Shown here: positions 1 to 6,306 of the stretch, piece by piece | How positions within the stretch are numbered: position 1 is the stretch's first letter | Layout of the letters: each line of letters starts with the position of its first letter | Source of the DNA: JBCDCU01 sp039180865 | GTDB taxonomy: Bacteria; Pseudomonadota; Alphaproteobacteria; Rhizobiales; JACESI01 | Length of the DNA: 8,402 nt | Reading direction: 5' to 3' | Assembly (NCBI GenBank): GCA_039180865.1 | Contig: JBCDCZ010000202.1 | Coordinates: 1-8,402, forward strand | Made by a program: the position numbers and the translations under genes | The notes under the pieces: generated by a model | The model's input: only the letters and a program-made list of their open reading frames with translations | Database searches by the model: none | Told to the model about the DNA's origin: nothing

Positions 1-468
1 AACAGCATCGCCGTATTTGGCCATCCGCCGGAAAACATCAGCAAGGTTTTCGAGGCTTGTCGTAATCAGCGGATCGTCCGCAGACAGGATCTGCCGTCTT
101 AAAGCGAGTGCAGCACGATGGTGTTTTTCGCTTTCCGCGTATTTCTCCTGAAAGGACAGGATCGAGCCGAGATTGTTATGGGCCGTTGCCAGTTCAAGCG
201 ATGGATCGGGGAGTGCCCGTTCGGAAAAGGACAGTGTTTCTCGCGCCTTTTCCTCGGCTAAGGGAAGGTTCCCCTGATTAACGAGCGTGACTGTTTCCTT
301 GGTTAAACGGTCCCATTCGGAAAGTGCGTCCTGCGCTATTGCTGTTCCATGCGGCAGGCAATTTATAAGAACGAAAAAAGACAGCAAGATAGCAGAGAGC
401 CATGACTCTCTAACGCGACGGCTTTGTGAACGATTTTTTGAGCGCACGTCCACCATAAGAAACTTCAT
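1..468 (-). CDS. Exported TPR-repeat protein, N-terminal part (continues beyond the left edge)
   Basis: The reading frame is open from an ATG at 468-466 to the left edge, giving 156 residues of a longer protein. Residues 1-46 look like a signal peptide: an Arg/Lys-rich start, a hydrophobic core at about 23-38 (LSAILLSFFVLINCL), and a likely cut after AIA-46. The rest is helical repeat. Residues about 91-126 match a kinesin-light-chain-type TPR (key string ATAHNNLGSILSFQEKYAES, then ALALRRQIL), a degenerate repeat lies at about 52-85, and a third begins near 137 (SLENLADVFRRMAKYGDA). A second ATG at 456-454 would shorten the n-region and is equally possible; neither has a strong ribosome binding site. 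TPR arrays bind other proteins. Proteins of this layout often end in a CHAT protease domain, but that part is off the window and is not claimed. The gene is divergent from the secreted caspase operon, so a scaffold or regulator role for those proteases is an inference. Confidence 0.8.
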   Translation of the reverse strand, partial: MKFLMVDVRSKNRSQSRRVRESWLSAILLSFFVLINCLPHGTAIAQDALSEWDRLTKETVTLVNQGNLPLAEEKARETLSFSERALPDPSLELATAHNNLGSILSFQEKYAESEKHHRAALALRRQILSADDPLITTSLENLADVFRRMAKYGDAV

Positions 469-796
469 CCGTTTGTTTTGATCAAACCTGACATCAAAAA
501 AGTGCTCTGGAATGTTGAGCTTATCCGCCCAACGCTAATCCGCACAGCCCAATTTTGGCAAGGCGATTTACCCAAATGGGGGTTGACACTCATTTTTTAG
601 GTAAGCGGTACCCCTGAACCGGGCCACATACATTAATATACGTATTGGCTATGTTACGCACACGGGCGTACGGTCGTAAGACGATCTCGCTTTTGTGTGT
701 AAGTTAAACCTACAAAGCTGTGCCGTGAGCCATTGTAGTCGTCTTGTTTGGCTGATTTTCGATGTAAGGGGGACGCTTGTTCCGGGCCTGAAACCC
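469..796. other. Divergent intergenic region between the TPR gene and the caspase operon
   Basis: This region has no convincing gene. It should hold promoters for both directions. On the plus strand there is a good -35-like TTGACA at 583-588, but no clear -10 box at the usual 16-18 base spacing, so the promoter is tentative. An AT-rich segment at 631-656 contains an 8-base palindrome ATACGTAT (638-645) and a TATGTT that could serve as a -10. A GTG at 695 would lengthen the caspase frame by 34 codons but lacks a ribosome binding site and puts non-signal-like residues ahead of the signal peptide. An AAGGGGG at 766-772 resembles a ribosome binding site but lies 24 bases before the preferred GTG at 797. 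Confidence 0.5.
477..486. promoter_or_regulatory. Perfect 10-base palindrome before the TPR gene
   Basis: TTTGATCAAA is a perfect inverted repeat 8 bases upstream of the putative ATG at 468-466. A position in the 5' leader would suit an operator, but the site is short and AT-rich and could arise by chance. No regulator gene is visible in the window. Confidence 0.2.
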
Positions 797-3010
797 GTGA
801 ATTGGCTGACCTGTTCGGCGGCATTTCTGATTTTTTCAAGTTTCGTGATTGGTGCCGCCCAGGCCAAGACCGTGGCGCTCCTTATTGGCGTGTCCGACTA
901 TGACGAAACGATTGGACTTGCGGATTTGCGCGGACCGGCAAACGATGTCGTTCTTATGCGCGATGTCCTCACTCAGCGTGGTGTTTCGGATATCAGGTTG
1001 CTCGCGGACGGTGTTGAGGGAGCCGAAAGACCAACACGCAATGCCATTATGAGCGGGCTTGCCGCACTTGCAGCCGAGGCGGAGGACGGTGATTTTTTCA
1101 TCGTTCACATGAGCGGCCACGGTACCCGCCAGCCTGATGCAAATGGCGATGAAGCCGATGGATATGACGAGGTCTTTCTTCCCGCCGACGTCACCCGGGC
1201 CGAGCCGGGCAGTCAGCAAATTCCAAATGGTATTGTCGACGAAGAGATCGGTGCGGCCCTTGCTGCGATCCGAAAAACCGGAGCCGATGTCTGGTTCATC
1301 ATGGATTCCTGCCACTCCGGCACAGGCTTACGTGCGGGCGGCCTGAAAACAGCGGATCGCTACATCGATCCGACCGCCCTTGGATTGCCGTCACCTGACG
1401 TTAACGCCGCGATTCAAGCGAACGATACGATCGTTGCGGACGAGGCGGCGACGGCGGAACTGCCGGGTCAATTGATTGCGTTTTATTCTGCTCAAGCTGA
1501 CGAGCTTGCGAGGGAAGTGGATTTCGGAGCCGATAGCGCGGAGGATGCTGCGACGAATAATTGGTTCGGCTTTTTTACCGCGAAACTCGCAAACAGAATC
1601 CTTTCCGCCGGGCCGATTTCCTACCGTCAGCTCTTCCAGGGCGTTCTTTCCGATATGAATGCCAGCAAACTTGCCGGGGCGGCGCGGCTTCAGACGCCGC
1701 ACTGGGAAGGTGGCTTGATCGACGCCGTGGCCCTCGGCGGTGGAGACACTGTCGGGATCAGGCAATATCCGATTGACGATGATTTCCTGTCAGCCGGGTC
1801 CGTTCACGGGATTGTCGAAGGCACTATCGTTGAATTGGTTAGCGATGCGGCAGCCGGAGAAGACGAAAGCGTCGGGTTTGCACAGGTTGAGGACGTAACA
1901 CCGCTCACCGCATTTGTGCGCCCCGTCTCCGACGACTGCGCGCCGAGCGCGGAAACGCTCTGCCCGGTTTTCGGCGATCTTCCGGCTGAGGCCAAATTCG
2001 CACGCATCACATTCGTGCCCGCAAATAGCACGGTCACGCTTTCAGCGATTTTGAATGGAGCGGGTGATAGTCAGGATGGGCAAACCGATTTTCTTGATGC
2101 TGCCCATCCGCTCTCCGAAGCACTGAAGGAGGCTGTTAACACCCTCAACGAAAGCGGTCAGGGTGAGTTTACGATCAAGCCGGACACTTACGACATTGAG
2201 GTCCGCTTAATCGGCGATCTATTGTGGTTCGGTGCCGTGACCCTGGTCGATGGCGAGTCGGTCGGCCTGTCGCTCCCGGTCAAGGACAATTCCCCGTCGG
2301 GTCTAAGCGAAGCGCTTTCGAGGATCGCTTATGCAGAACGTTTTTCTGCAACCTTCACTTCGATTGCAAAGAGCGGATCCCTTCTCAATATCAATCCTGT
2401 CGAGGTGTCGGCCCATTGGCAGCGATCGGACGCCGCCAAGCTCGAAGAGCCCGGAAAAGCGGTCGATCCGGTCCGGGAGTGCCGACGGATCTTCCGCCGT
2501 CAGGCCTTCTCACCCGAGGCGGAATTGCAGGCGGGGGCTGATATCAAGCAATGCGATCGACTGCGTTTTGCAGCACGCGGTGCTGTTTCCGGATCGCGGG
2601 ATATTAACCGTGTGCACATCGATTCAAAGTTTTGCGTGCGGGCAGAATACACCCGTATTGAAGACAACCGCACAACCGTGCCGGTTGGACGTGACATGAT
2701 CATGTGTTCCGATTGCCCTGACGGTTATTCAGCGGGCAACGAACGGCTTTTTGTTATCGTGTCGGAGGCAAGGCCGAACACGCAACCGATCAATCTGGAG
2801 GGGACGGTGGACAATTGCGATGCCCAGCGCGCAACAAGAAGCGCCCGTGTCCAGTCGTTCTCCGATTTCATCAAATCGCTCGGTAAAGCGCCTGGTACGA
2901 GAGGAGCAATGGGGGGCTTTGCGACGGAAAAAGTCTGGGTTGAACATCTCCACTGGAATGTCATTCCCCGCGCAGCGGTGCTGCGCGACAGACCGGTGGT
3001 GCAACAATAA
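797..3010 (+). CDS. Secreted caspase/metacaspase-family cysteine protease (peptidase C14)
   Basis: This is a clan CD cysteine protease predicted to act outside the cytoplasm. The chosen GTG start gives about 737 residues; the frame stays open to a GTG at 695 (771 residues, numbering used here). The 797 start places a signal peptide first (NWLTCSAAFLIFSSF, cut after AAQA-57), directly followed by the first strand of the fold (KTVALLIGVSDYD). The catalytic His142 sits in MSGHGT and the catalytic Cys206 in FIMDSCHSG. Asp84 (RGPANDV) and Asp204 (the D of DSC) match the acidic S1 residues of metacaspases, so cleavage after Arg or Lys is predicted. The protease domain ends near 345 (PHWEGGLID). Then come a beta-rich segment (about 360-410) and a C-terminal region of about 350 residues with eight cysteines, including a CSDC at 671-674, which I do not recognise. 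It is first in an operon, 37 bases before the serine protease gene. The fold is certain; the start codon and substrate are not. Confidence 0.88.
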   Translation: MNWLTCSAAFLIFSSFVIGAAQAKTVALLIGVSDYDETIGLADLRGPANDVVLMRDVLTQRGVSDIRLLADGVEGAERPTRNAIMSGLAALAAEAEDGDFFIVHMSGHGTRQPDANGDEADGYDEVFLPADVTRAEPGSQQIPNGIVDEEIGAALAAIRKTGADVWFIMDSCHSGTGLRAGGLKTADRYIDPTALGLPSPDVNAAIQANDTIVADEAATAELPGQLIAFYSAQADELAREVDFGADSAEDAATNNWFGFFTAKLANRILSAGPISYRQLFQGVLSDMNASKLAGAARLQTPHWEGGLIDAVALGGGDTVGIRQYPIDDDFLSAGSVHGIVEGTIVELVSDAAAGEDESVGFAQVEDVTPLTAFVRPVSDDCAPSAETLCPVFGDLPAEAKFARITFVPANSTVTLSAILNGAGDSQDGQTDFLDAAHPLSEALKEAVNTLNESGQGEFTIKPDTYDIEVRLIGDLLWFGAVTLVDGESVGLSLPVKDNSPSGLSEALSRIAYAERFSATFTSIAKSGSLLNINPVEVSAHWQRSDAAKLEEPGKAVDPVRECRRIFRRQAFSPEAELQAGADIKQCDRLRFAARGAVSGSRDINRVHIDSKFCVRAEYTRIEDNRTTVPVGRDMIMCSDCPDGYSAGNERLFVIVSEARPNTQPINLEGTVDNCDAQRATRSARVQSFSDFIKSLGKAPGTRGAMGGFATEKVWVEHLHWNVIPRAAVLRDRPVVQQ

Positions 3011-3035
3011 AAAGAACCTTCACAGGATGAGGTGA

Positions 3036-3041
3036 GAGGAG
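3036..3041 (+). promoter_or_regulatory. Ribosome binding site of the serine protease gene
   Basis: GAGGAG lies 6 bases before the ATG at 3048. It is far stronger than anything ahead of the caspase gene, so the zymogen may be made in excess over the caspase. That last point is inference. Confidence 0.7.
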
Positions 3042-3047
3042 ATTAAC

Positions 3048-4118
3048 ATGAAGAAATCGGTCAAATGGTCAGCGCTTGCCGTGCTGTTCTTTTCATCGAC
3101 GGCATTTTCACAATCCGTCAGCGTCAACACCGTGCCTGTTCCAGGCGCCAATCAAACGAACGCCGGTAGCGTTATGGAGTTCGTTCTGAATGAAATGCAG
3201 GAAGGAACACTCGTTGAGGCGGATGCGGAATCGGCAACGCGGATATATGGCGGGCGTCCGGCAGAGCCCGGCGCATGGCCCGCACAAGTCGGCCTTCATG
3301 CCGCCCGTCATGTGAATGAGAAACCGGAAAGCCTTTATCAGTCCCATTTTTGTGGTGGATCGATTATCGCGCGCCAATGGATCCTGACCGCGGCCCATTG
3401 TGTGGTTGATGGACAGGGCAAAGCGATCTCGCCAGATGACGTGCTTATCAGGAGTGGTGCGACACGCATCGTTGAGGGCGATCTTAGAAAAGTCGTGCGC
3501 GTGATCCCCCATGAGGAATACGATCCATTGCTCACCAATCACGATATCGCGCTCTTGCAGCTTGCTGAACCGATCCGGAACTCATCAGGTCCGGTCGGTG
3601 CGATTGCGGTAGCGCCGCAAGGCCAGGAACCACCGCAAGGTCCTTCCGTCGTAATCGGTTGGGGCAAGGACGACAACAATCGTATTGCGGTCGATCTTCT
3701 TGAGACCGACATCGATATCGTCTCCAATGCAACCTGCAATGAGGGTATGAAAAACCACATGATGCGGGGTCTTGCCGGTGACCTGATTTCTTTCGGTCGC
3801 AGAACCCTTGTCCCGGAACCGAAGCTCGATGAAGCTTTCACAATCATCGTCAATTCAATGGGCGATATGATCACCACCAACATGATGTGTGCGGGCGTTC
3901 CTTCGGGCAAGAAAACGTCCTGCCAGGGCGATAGCGGCGGGCCTCTCATGGTGCGCCAGGAGAACGGCAAATGGTTGCAGGTCGGTATTGTGAGCTGGGG
4001 TGCAACGTCGGTTAATAATGCAGGCGAAGTGGTCTGCGGTATCGAACAGACCTATGCGATTTACACGCGCCTTTCCAACTACTTTAACTGGATTTCCAGC
4101 CACGTGCGCGGCGGCTGA
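3048..4118 (+). CDS. Secreted chymotrypsin-fold serine protease zymogen (S1 family)
   Basis: This 356-residue protein has a signal peptide (MKKSVKWSALAVLFFSSTAF, cut near SQ at 21-22) and a propeptide of about 44 residues. An activation site follows at Arg65-Ile66 (ATR then IYGG, equivalent to IVGG of trypsin). The triad is complete: His117 (LTAAHC), Asp166 (NHDIALL) and Ser296 (CQGDSGGPL). Cysteines pair as in the family: C102-C118, C230-C281, C292-C330, as expected for the periplasm or outside. The S1 pocket is not trypsin-like: Thr290 aligns with residue 189 (Asp in trypsin) and Ala337 with 226 (Gly). Tyr336 aligns with 225, where Tyr is linked to sodium binding in some S1 proteases. There is an insertion of about 35 residues in the 170 loop (231-275) and one of several residues between 216 and 220. 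Since activation needs a cut after Arg, another protease is implied; the upstream caspase is the obvious candidate (inference). Confidence 0.93.
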   Translation: MKKSVKWSALAVLFFSSTAFSQSVSVNTVPVPGANQTNAGSVMEFVLNEMQEGTLVEADAESATRIYGGRPAEPGAWPAQVGLHAARHVNEKPESLYQSHFCGGSIIARQWILTAAHCVVDGQGKAISPDDVLIRSGATRIVEGDLRKVVRVIPHEEYDPLLTNHDIALLQLAEPIRNSSGPVGAIAVAPQGQEPPQGPSVVIGWGKDDNNRIAVDLLETDIDIVSNATCNEGMKNHMMRGLAGDLISFGRRTLVPEPKLDEAFTIIVNSMGDMITTNMMCAGVPSGKKTSCQGDSGGPLMVRQENGKWLQVGIVSWGATSVNNAGEVVCGIEQTYAIYTRLSNYFNWISSHVRGG

Positions 4119-4132
4119 TCGGGAGGCTTGCC

Positions 4133-5071
4133 ATGGTTCATACGCATATTTGGAACAAGTCTCCGGCACCGTCGCGGGGGCTGCGATCCGGGCTTTCCCG
4201 GGGAATGCAAACAGCATTGGCTTTGGTGTTCTGTGCTGGGTTTTGTGCCGCAGCATCGCTTGCTCAGGCCAATGACGGCTTCGAAGACGGCTCTTTCGGC
4301 GAGACCGCGCCAGAACCGCCAGCCAATGAAGTGCAAGTCGACAATGGCGATGATTTCGGTGGTTCGTTCGGTGAGGGAGAAACCAATCCGCCGGAAAACG
4401 GGCAGGAAACCGTTGTTGTAACGCCGCCTGATCCCGATGATGGCTTCGTCGATGACGGCAACATTGGCGAACAAGGGGAGGAGGAACCGCGCCGGGAACC
4501 GGAGCAGGTGACGCCGCCGGAACGGGAAATTGTCGTTCAGCCGCCTGAGATAACGCCGCCACGCCAGAAACCGGAAAAGCCAAAACAGCCGGAAACGGCG
4601 AAAATCGATCCCGGCATCCTTGCGTTTGAAACGCGTGACTTCGGGGTGCCGCCGACCAACCGGCTCAGAGCATCGGGTTTCCATGCGCCGACGCCAACCA
4701 GCATTCCGGGCGGAAACCTTGTCACGACGGCGCAGCTTGCCGGCGCGATTCAGGGCGGTCAGCAGCTTGTGATCATCGACGTTCTTGGTTCGGACTACAC
4801 GCTACCGAATGCGCTGAGCGCGCCCGCCATGGCACAACCCGGTCATTACCGGGATCGGGTGCAGCAACAAACCAACCACTGGCTCGGACAGATTACAGGC
4901 AATAATCGGCAAGTGGCGATTGTGATCGCGTGCTCCGATCCGTTCTGCTGGCTCAGCTATAATGCGAGTCTGAGGGCGATCGCTGCCGGTTACACCAATG
5001 TCTATTGGTACCGCGGTGGACACCAGGCGTGGAATATGGCGGGCCTGCCATTCGCGTCTTCGGGATTCTAG
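4133..5071 (+). CDS. Exported rhodanese-like protein with acidic/proline-rich linker and CxxxxCW motif
   Basis: The third operon gene begins 14 bases after the protease stop, with GGGAGG at 4121-4126 as its ribosome binding site. The 312-residue product has a long basic n-region, a hydrophobic core (TALALVFCAGFCAAASL, 27-43) and a likely cut after AQA-46. Residues 47-160 are low-complexity, rich in Asp, Glu, Pro and Gly, with three imperfect acidic repeats. The C-terminal part (about 195-308) is rhodanese-like: VIIDV at 213-217, IVIACSDPFCW at 263-273, and YRGGHQAWNMAGLP at 293-306. The CSDPFCW loop and the YWYRGG..AW..AGLP ending resemble the exported CXXCW-motif rhodanese-like proteins of PQQ-linked catabolism, but here the cysteines are spaced by four residues and no PQQ genes are near. 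Cys267 is the likely sulfur-carrying or redox residue; Cys272 could form a disulfide with it. Its role with the proteases is unknown; sulfur transfer, redox control or a substrate/anchor role are all possible. Confidence 0.8.
   Translation: MVHTHIWNKSPAPSRGLRSGLSRGMQTALALVFCAGFCAAASLAQANDGFEDGSFGETAPEPPANEVQVDNGDDFGGSFGEGETNPPENGQETVVVTPPDPDDGFVDDGNIGEQGEEEPRREPEQVTPPEREIVVQPPEITPPRQKPEKPKQPETAKIDPGILAFETRDFGVPPTNRLRASGFHAPTPTSIPGGNLVTTAQLAGAIQGGQQLVIIDVLGSDYTLPNALSAPAMAQPGHYRDRVQQQTNHWLGQITGNNRQVAIVIACSDPFCWLSYNASLRAIAAGYTNVYWYRGGHQAWNMAGLPFASSGF
4271..4480 (+). repeat. Three imperfect acidic Phe-Gly-Glu repeats inside the rhodanese-like gene
   Basis: Codons 47-57 (NDGFEDGSFGE), 72-83 (GDDFGGSFGEGE) and 102-116 (DDGFVDDGNIGEQGE) repeat a pattern of Asp-Gly/Asp-Phe-x-Asp/Gly-Gly-x-Phe/Ile-Gly-Glu, separated by Pro-rich spacers. 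They occupy the mature N-terminus. Acidic glycine-rich repeats can bind calcium or serve as docking segments; neither is shown here. Confidence 0.55.
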
Positions 5072-5083
5072 AAAAGGTGCGGA

Positions 5084-5137
5084 AGCTTGCCCTCGGCACA
5101 ATAGCTCGGAGGGCAAGCTGTTGATCTGTAGTTTTTT
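5084..5137 (+). terminator. Hairpin terminator closing the caspase operon
   Basis: AGCTTGCCCTC (5084-5094) pairs perfectly over 11 bases with GAGGGCAAGCT (5109-5119) across a 14-base loop. A run of six T lies at 5132-5137, 12 bases past the stem, a little far for a textbook terminator. On the minus strand the same stem is followed by CCTTTTC, so it may also stop reading from the right. It starts 13 bases after the last stop codon. Confidence 0.65.
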
Positions 5138-5285
5138 ACTGCAACAAGGGTAACATGACTTGCTTCGTTAGAGCGTTAGGGGCGGTGCATTGGGTCAAGT
5201 TTTCAAACTGCGCCAAATTACTTAGCGAAAGTGGGATTTAGATGGCAGGATATCGCTTCAATACCCAGCGTTTGATGCATAGTGT

Positions 5286-5675
5286 TCAGTTATTGGGAGG
5301 TCCGATTACTAGGTTTAAGTGGCCGACAATTGGCCCGGTTGTAAATTCAAAGCGTTTTGAATGACCGGCTTGTATAGGGAATCGATAGCTTGACGACTTC
5401 CCTCTTACGAGTCTTTCAGATCGTTCTCCACCAACAAACGCATGTCCTCGAACATCCCAAATCCTGATTTCGGGCCGTTTGTCCAGATTCAGCGAGAAGA
5501 AATAGTTTTTATCGATAACAAATACGCATGTTTGCCTTGGATTGCACTCGATAACACCCGTTTCCGCGTTCCCACTGTCATATTCAAAAGCGTATGCAAC
5601 TTTGACGTTGACCGCTTCCGAGGCCAATGCCGTTGTGTAGTTGAGCAATAGGAAGATGAGGATAGCGAATCTCAT
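5286..5675 (-). CDS. Small exported protein of unknown function
   Basis: The 129-residue product starts with a signal peptide (MRFAILIFLLLNYTTALASE, cut near ALA-18 or SEA-21). The mature part of about 110 residues is rich in beta-favouring residues and has two cysteines in the mature part (CNPRQTC, 44-50), which could form a disulfide. I do not recognise the family. Base composition is AT-richer than the neighbouring operons. The ATG at 5675-5673 has no strong ribosome binding site. It lies 60 bases after the next gene on the same strand and may be transcribed with it. It is convergent with the caspase operon. Confidence 0.6.
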   Translation of the reverse strand: MRFAILIFLLLNYTTALASEAVNVKVAYAFEYDSGNAETGVIECNPRQTCVFVIDKNYFFSLNLDKRPEIRIWDVRGHAFVGGERSERLVRGKSSSYRFPIQAGHSKRFEFTTGPIVGHLNLVIGPPNN

Positions 5676-5735
5676 TGAAAGTGGTCTTGGCGTTCAATCC
5701 GTATGGATTTTGATGTTGAAACTTCATATTTGTAA

Positions 5736-6140
5736 TCAGTATTCAAGAAAAATCAGACATTCATGATAAATTTCTCTATTAAACTCATGCATTTGGCCAA
5801 CAATTTTTTCTAATTCTTCAGTATTTTTGATCGAGTCGCTGAAATAAAATGGGATGTATGTCGAATTTGAATGGAGATCGGATTCAAAATATTTTTCAAC
5901 TCCCGGTACTGTTAGTGTGAAAGAGCTACCATATGCTAGGAAAGTCGCCGGATTACATGATTTCTGGTCTATTGCCACGCTATTAAAAACACGCAGATAC
6001 ACATTGTAAGACTGGTCGATTATCCAAGGGTTTTCTTTGTATGATCTGGCTTTCTCGAAGCCGAAGAAAGAATAAAATAATGCCAGCCCCGATAATAAAG
6101 CCAATGCGATAATATAAGCTTTTCGGGACGCTTTGGACAT
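5736..6140 (-). CDS. Small single-pass membrane protein of unknown function
   Basis: The preferred ATG at 6140-6138 gives 134 residues: a short basic start (MSKASRKAY), one membrane segment at about 10-27 (IIALALLSGLALFYSFFG), and an extracytoplasmic domain of about 105 residues with two cysteines (KSCNP and HECL). An ATG at 6191-6189 would add 17 residues. The frame is open still further, to a TTG at 6263, but that lies inside a terminator hairpin and is not credible. No start has a clear ribosome binding site. The gene is AT-rich and unlike its neighbours in base use. I do not recognise the family. It is probably linked to the small exported protein downstream. Confidence 0.5.
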   Translation of the reverse strand: MSKASRKAYIIALALLSGLALFYSFFGFEKARSYKENPWIIDQSYNVYLRVFNSVAIDQKSCNPATFLAYGSSFTLTVPGVEKYFESDLHSNSTYIPFYFSDSIKNTEELEKIVGQMHEFNREIYHECLIFLEY

Positions 6141-6233
6141 TCTTCGGATTGTCAAATTGTTAGAATTACCATCTTTAACAGTGTTTAACATAATGGGTCT
6201 GACACGAAGCCCATTAACTCCCGTTTCCGTTTC

Positions 6234-6280
6234 AAAAAACGAATTCGGGCGGCCCGGTTGCAAAGCCGAGCCGCCTTTTC
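6234..6280. terminator. Bidirectional terminator with GCAA tetraloop
   Basis: GGCGGC (6248-6253) pairs with GCCGCC (6270-6275); after one mismatch CGGTT (6255-6259) pairs with AGCCG (6264-6268) with one G-T pair. The loop is GCAA, a stable GNRA tetraloop. On the minus strand a run of six T follows (AAAAAA at 6234-6239), suiting an end for the luxI-P450 operon, whose last stop is at 6307. On the plus strand TTTT follows at 6276-6279. Confidence 0.75.
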
Positions 6281-6306
6281 GTTTTGGCTAAGTTGGTCTT
6301 AAGCGC

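Noticed and set aside
1..468. Calling the TPR gene a TPR-CHAT protease
   Set aside because: Only the N-terminal repeats are in the window; no protease residue can be seen.
583..612. Full sigma-70 promoter from TTGACA at 583-588
   Set aside because: No -10 box fits at 16-18 bases (the bases there read CGGTAC or similar), so only the -35-like element can be stated.
836..1315. 159-codon open frame on the minus strand under the caspase gene
   Set aside because: It is a shadow of the caspase: the plus frame carries all family motifs here and this frame resembles no protein family.
4079..4684. 201-codon and overlapping 242-codon minus-strand frames across the protease/rhodanese junction
   Set aside because: Composition is Arg, Pro and Phe-rich in the manner of antisense frames to acidic, Pro-rich coding sequence; the plus genes are clear.
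4133..5071. Assignment as a PQQ-dependent catabolism protein
   Set aside because: The C-terminal similarity is real, but Cys spacing differs, the linker is unlike, and there is no PQQ or methanol/ethanol dehydrogenase gene nearby.
6141..6263. 41-residue extension of the membrane protein to a TTG at 6263
   Set aside because: The start would lie in the loop of a terminator hairpin, has no ribosome binding site, and precedes a proper membrane-segment start.
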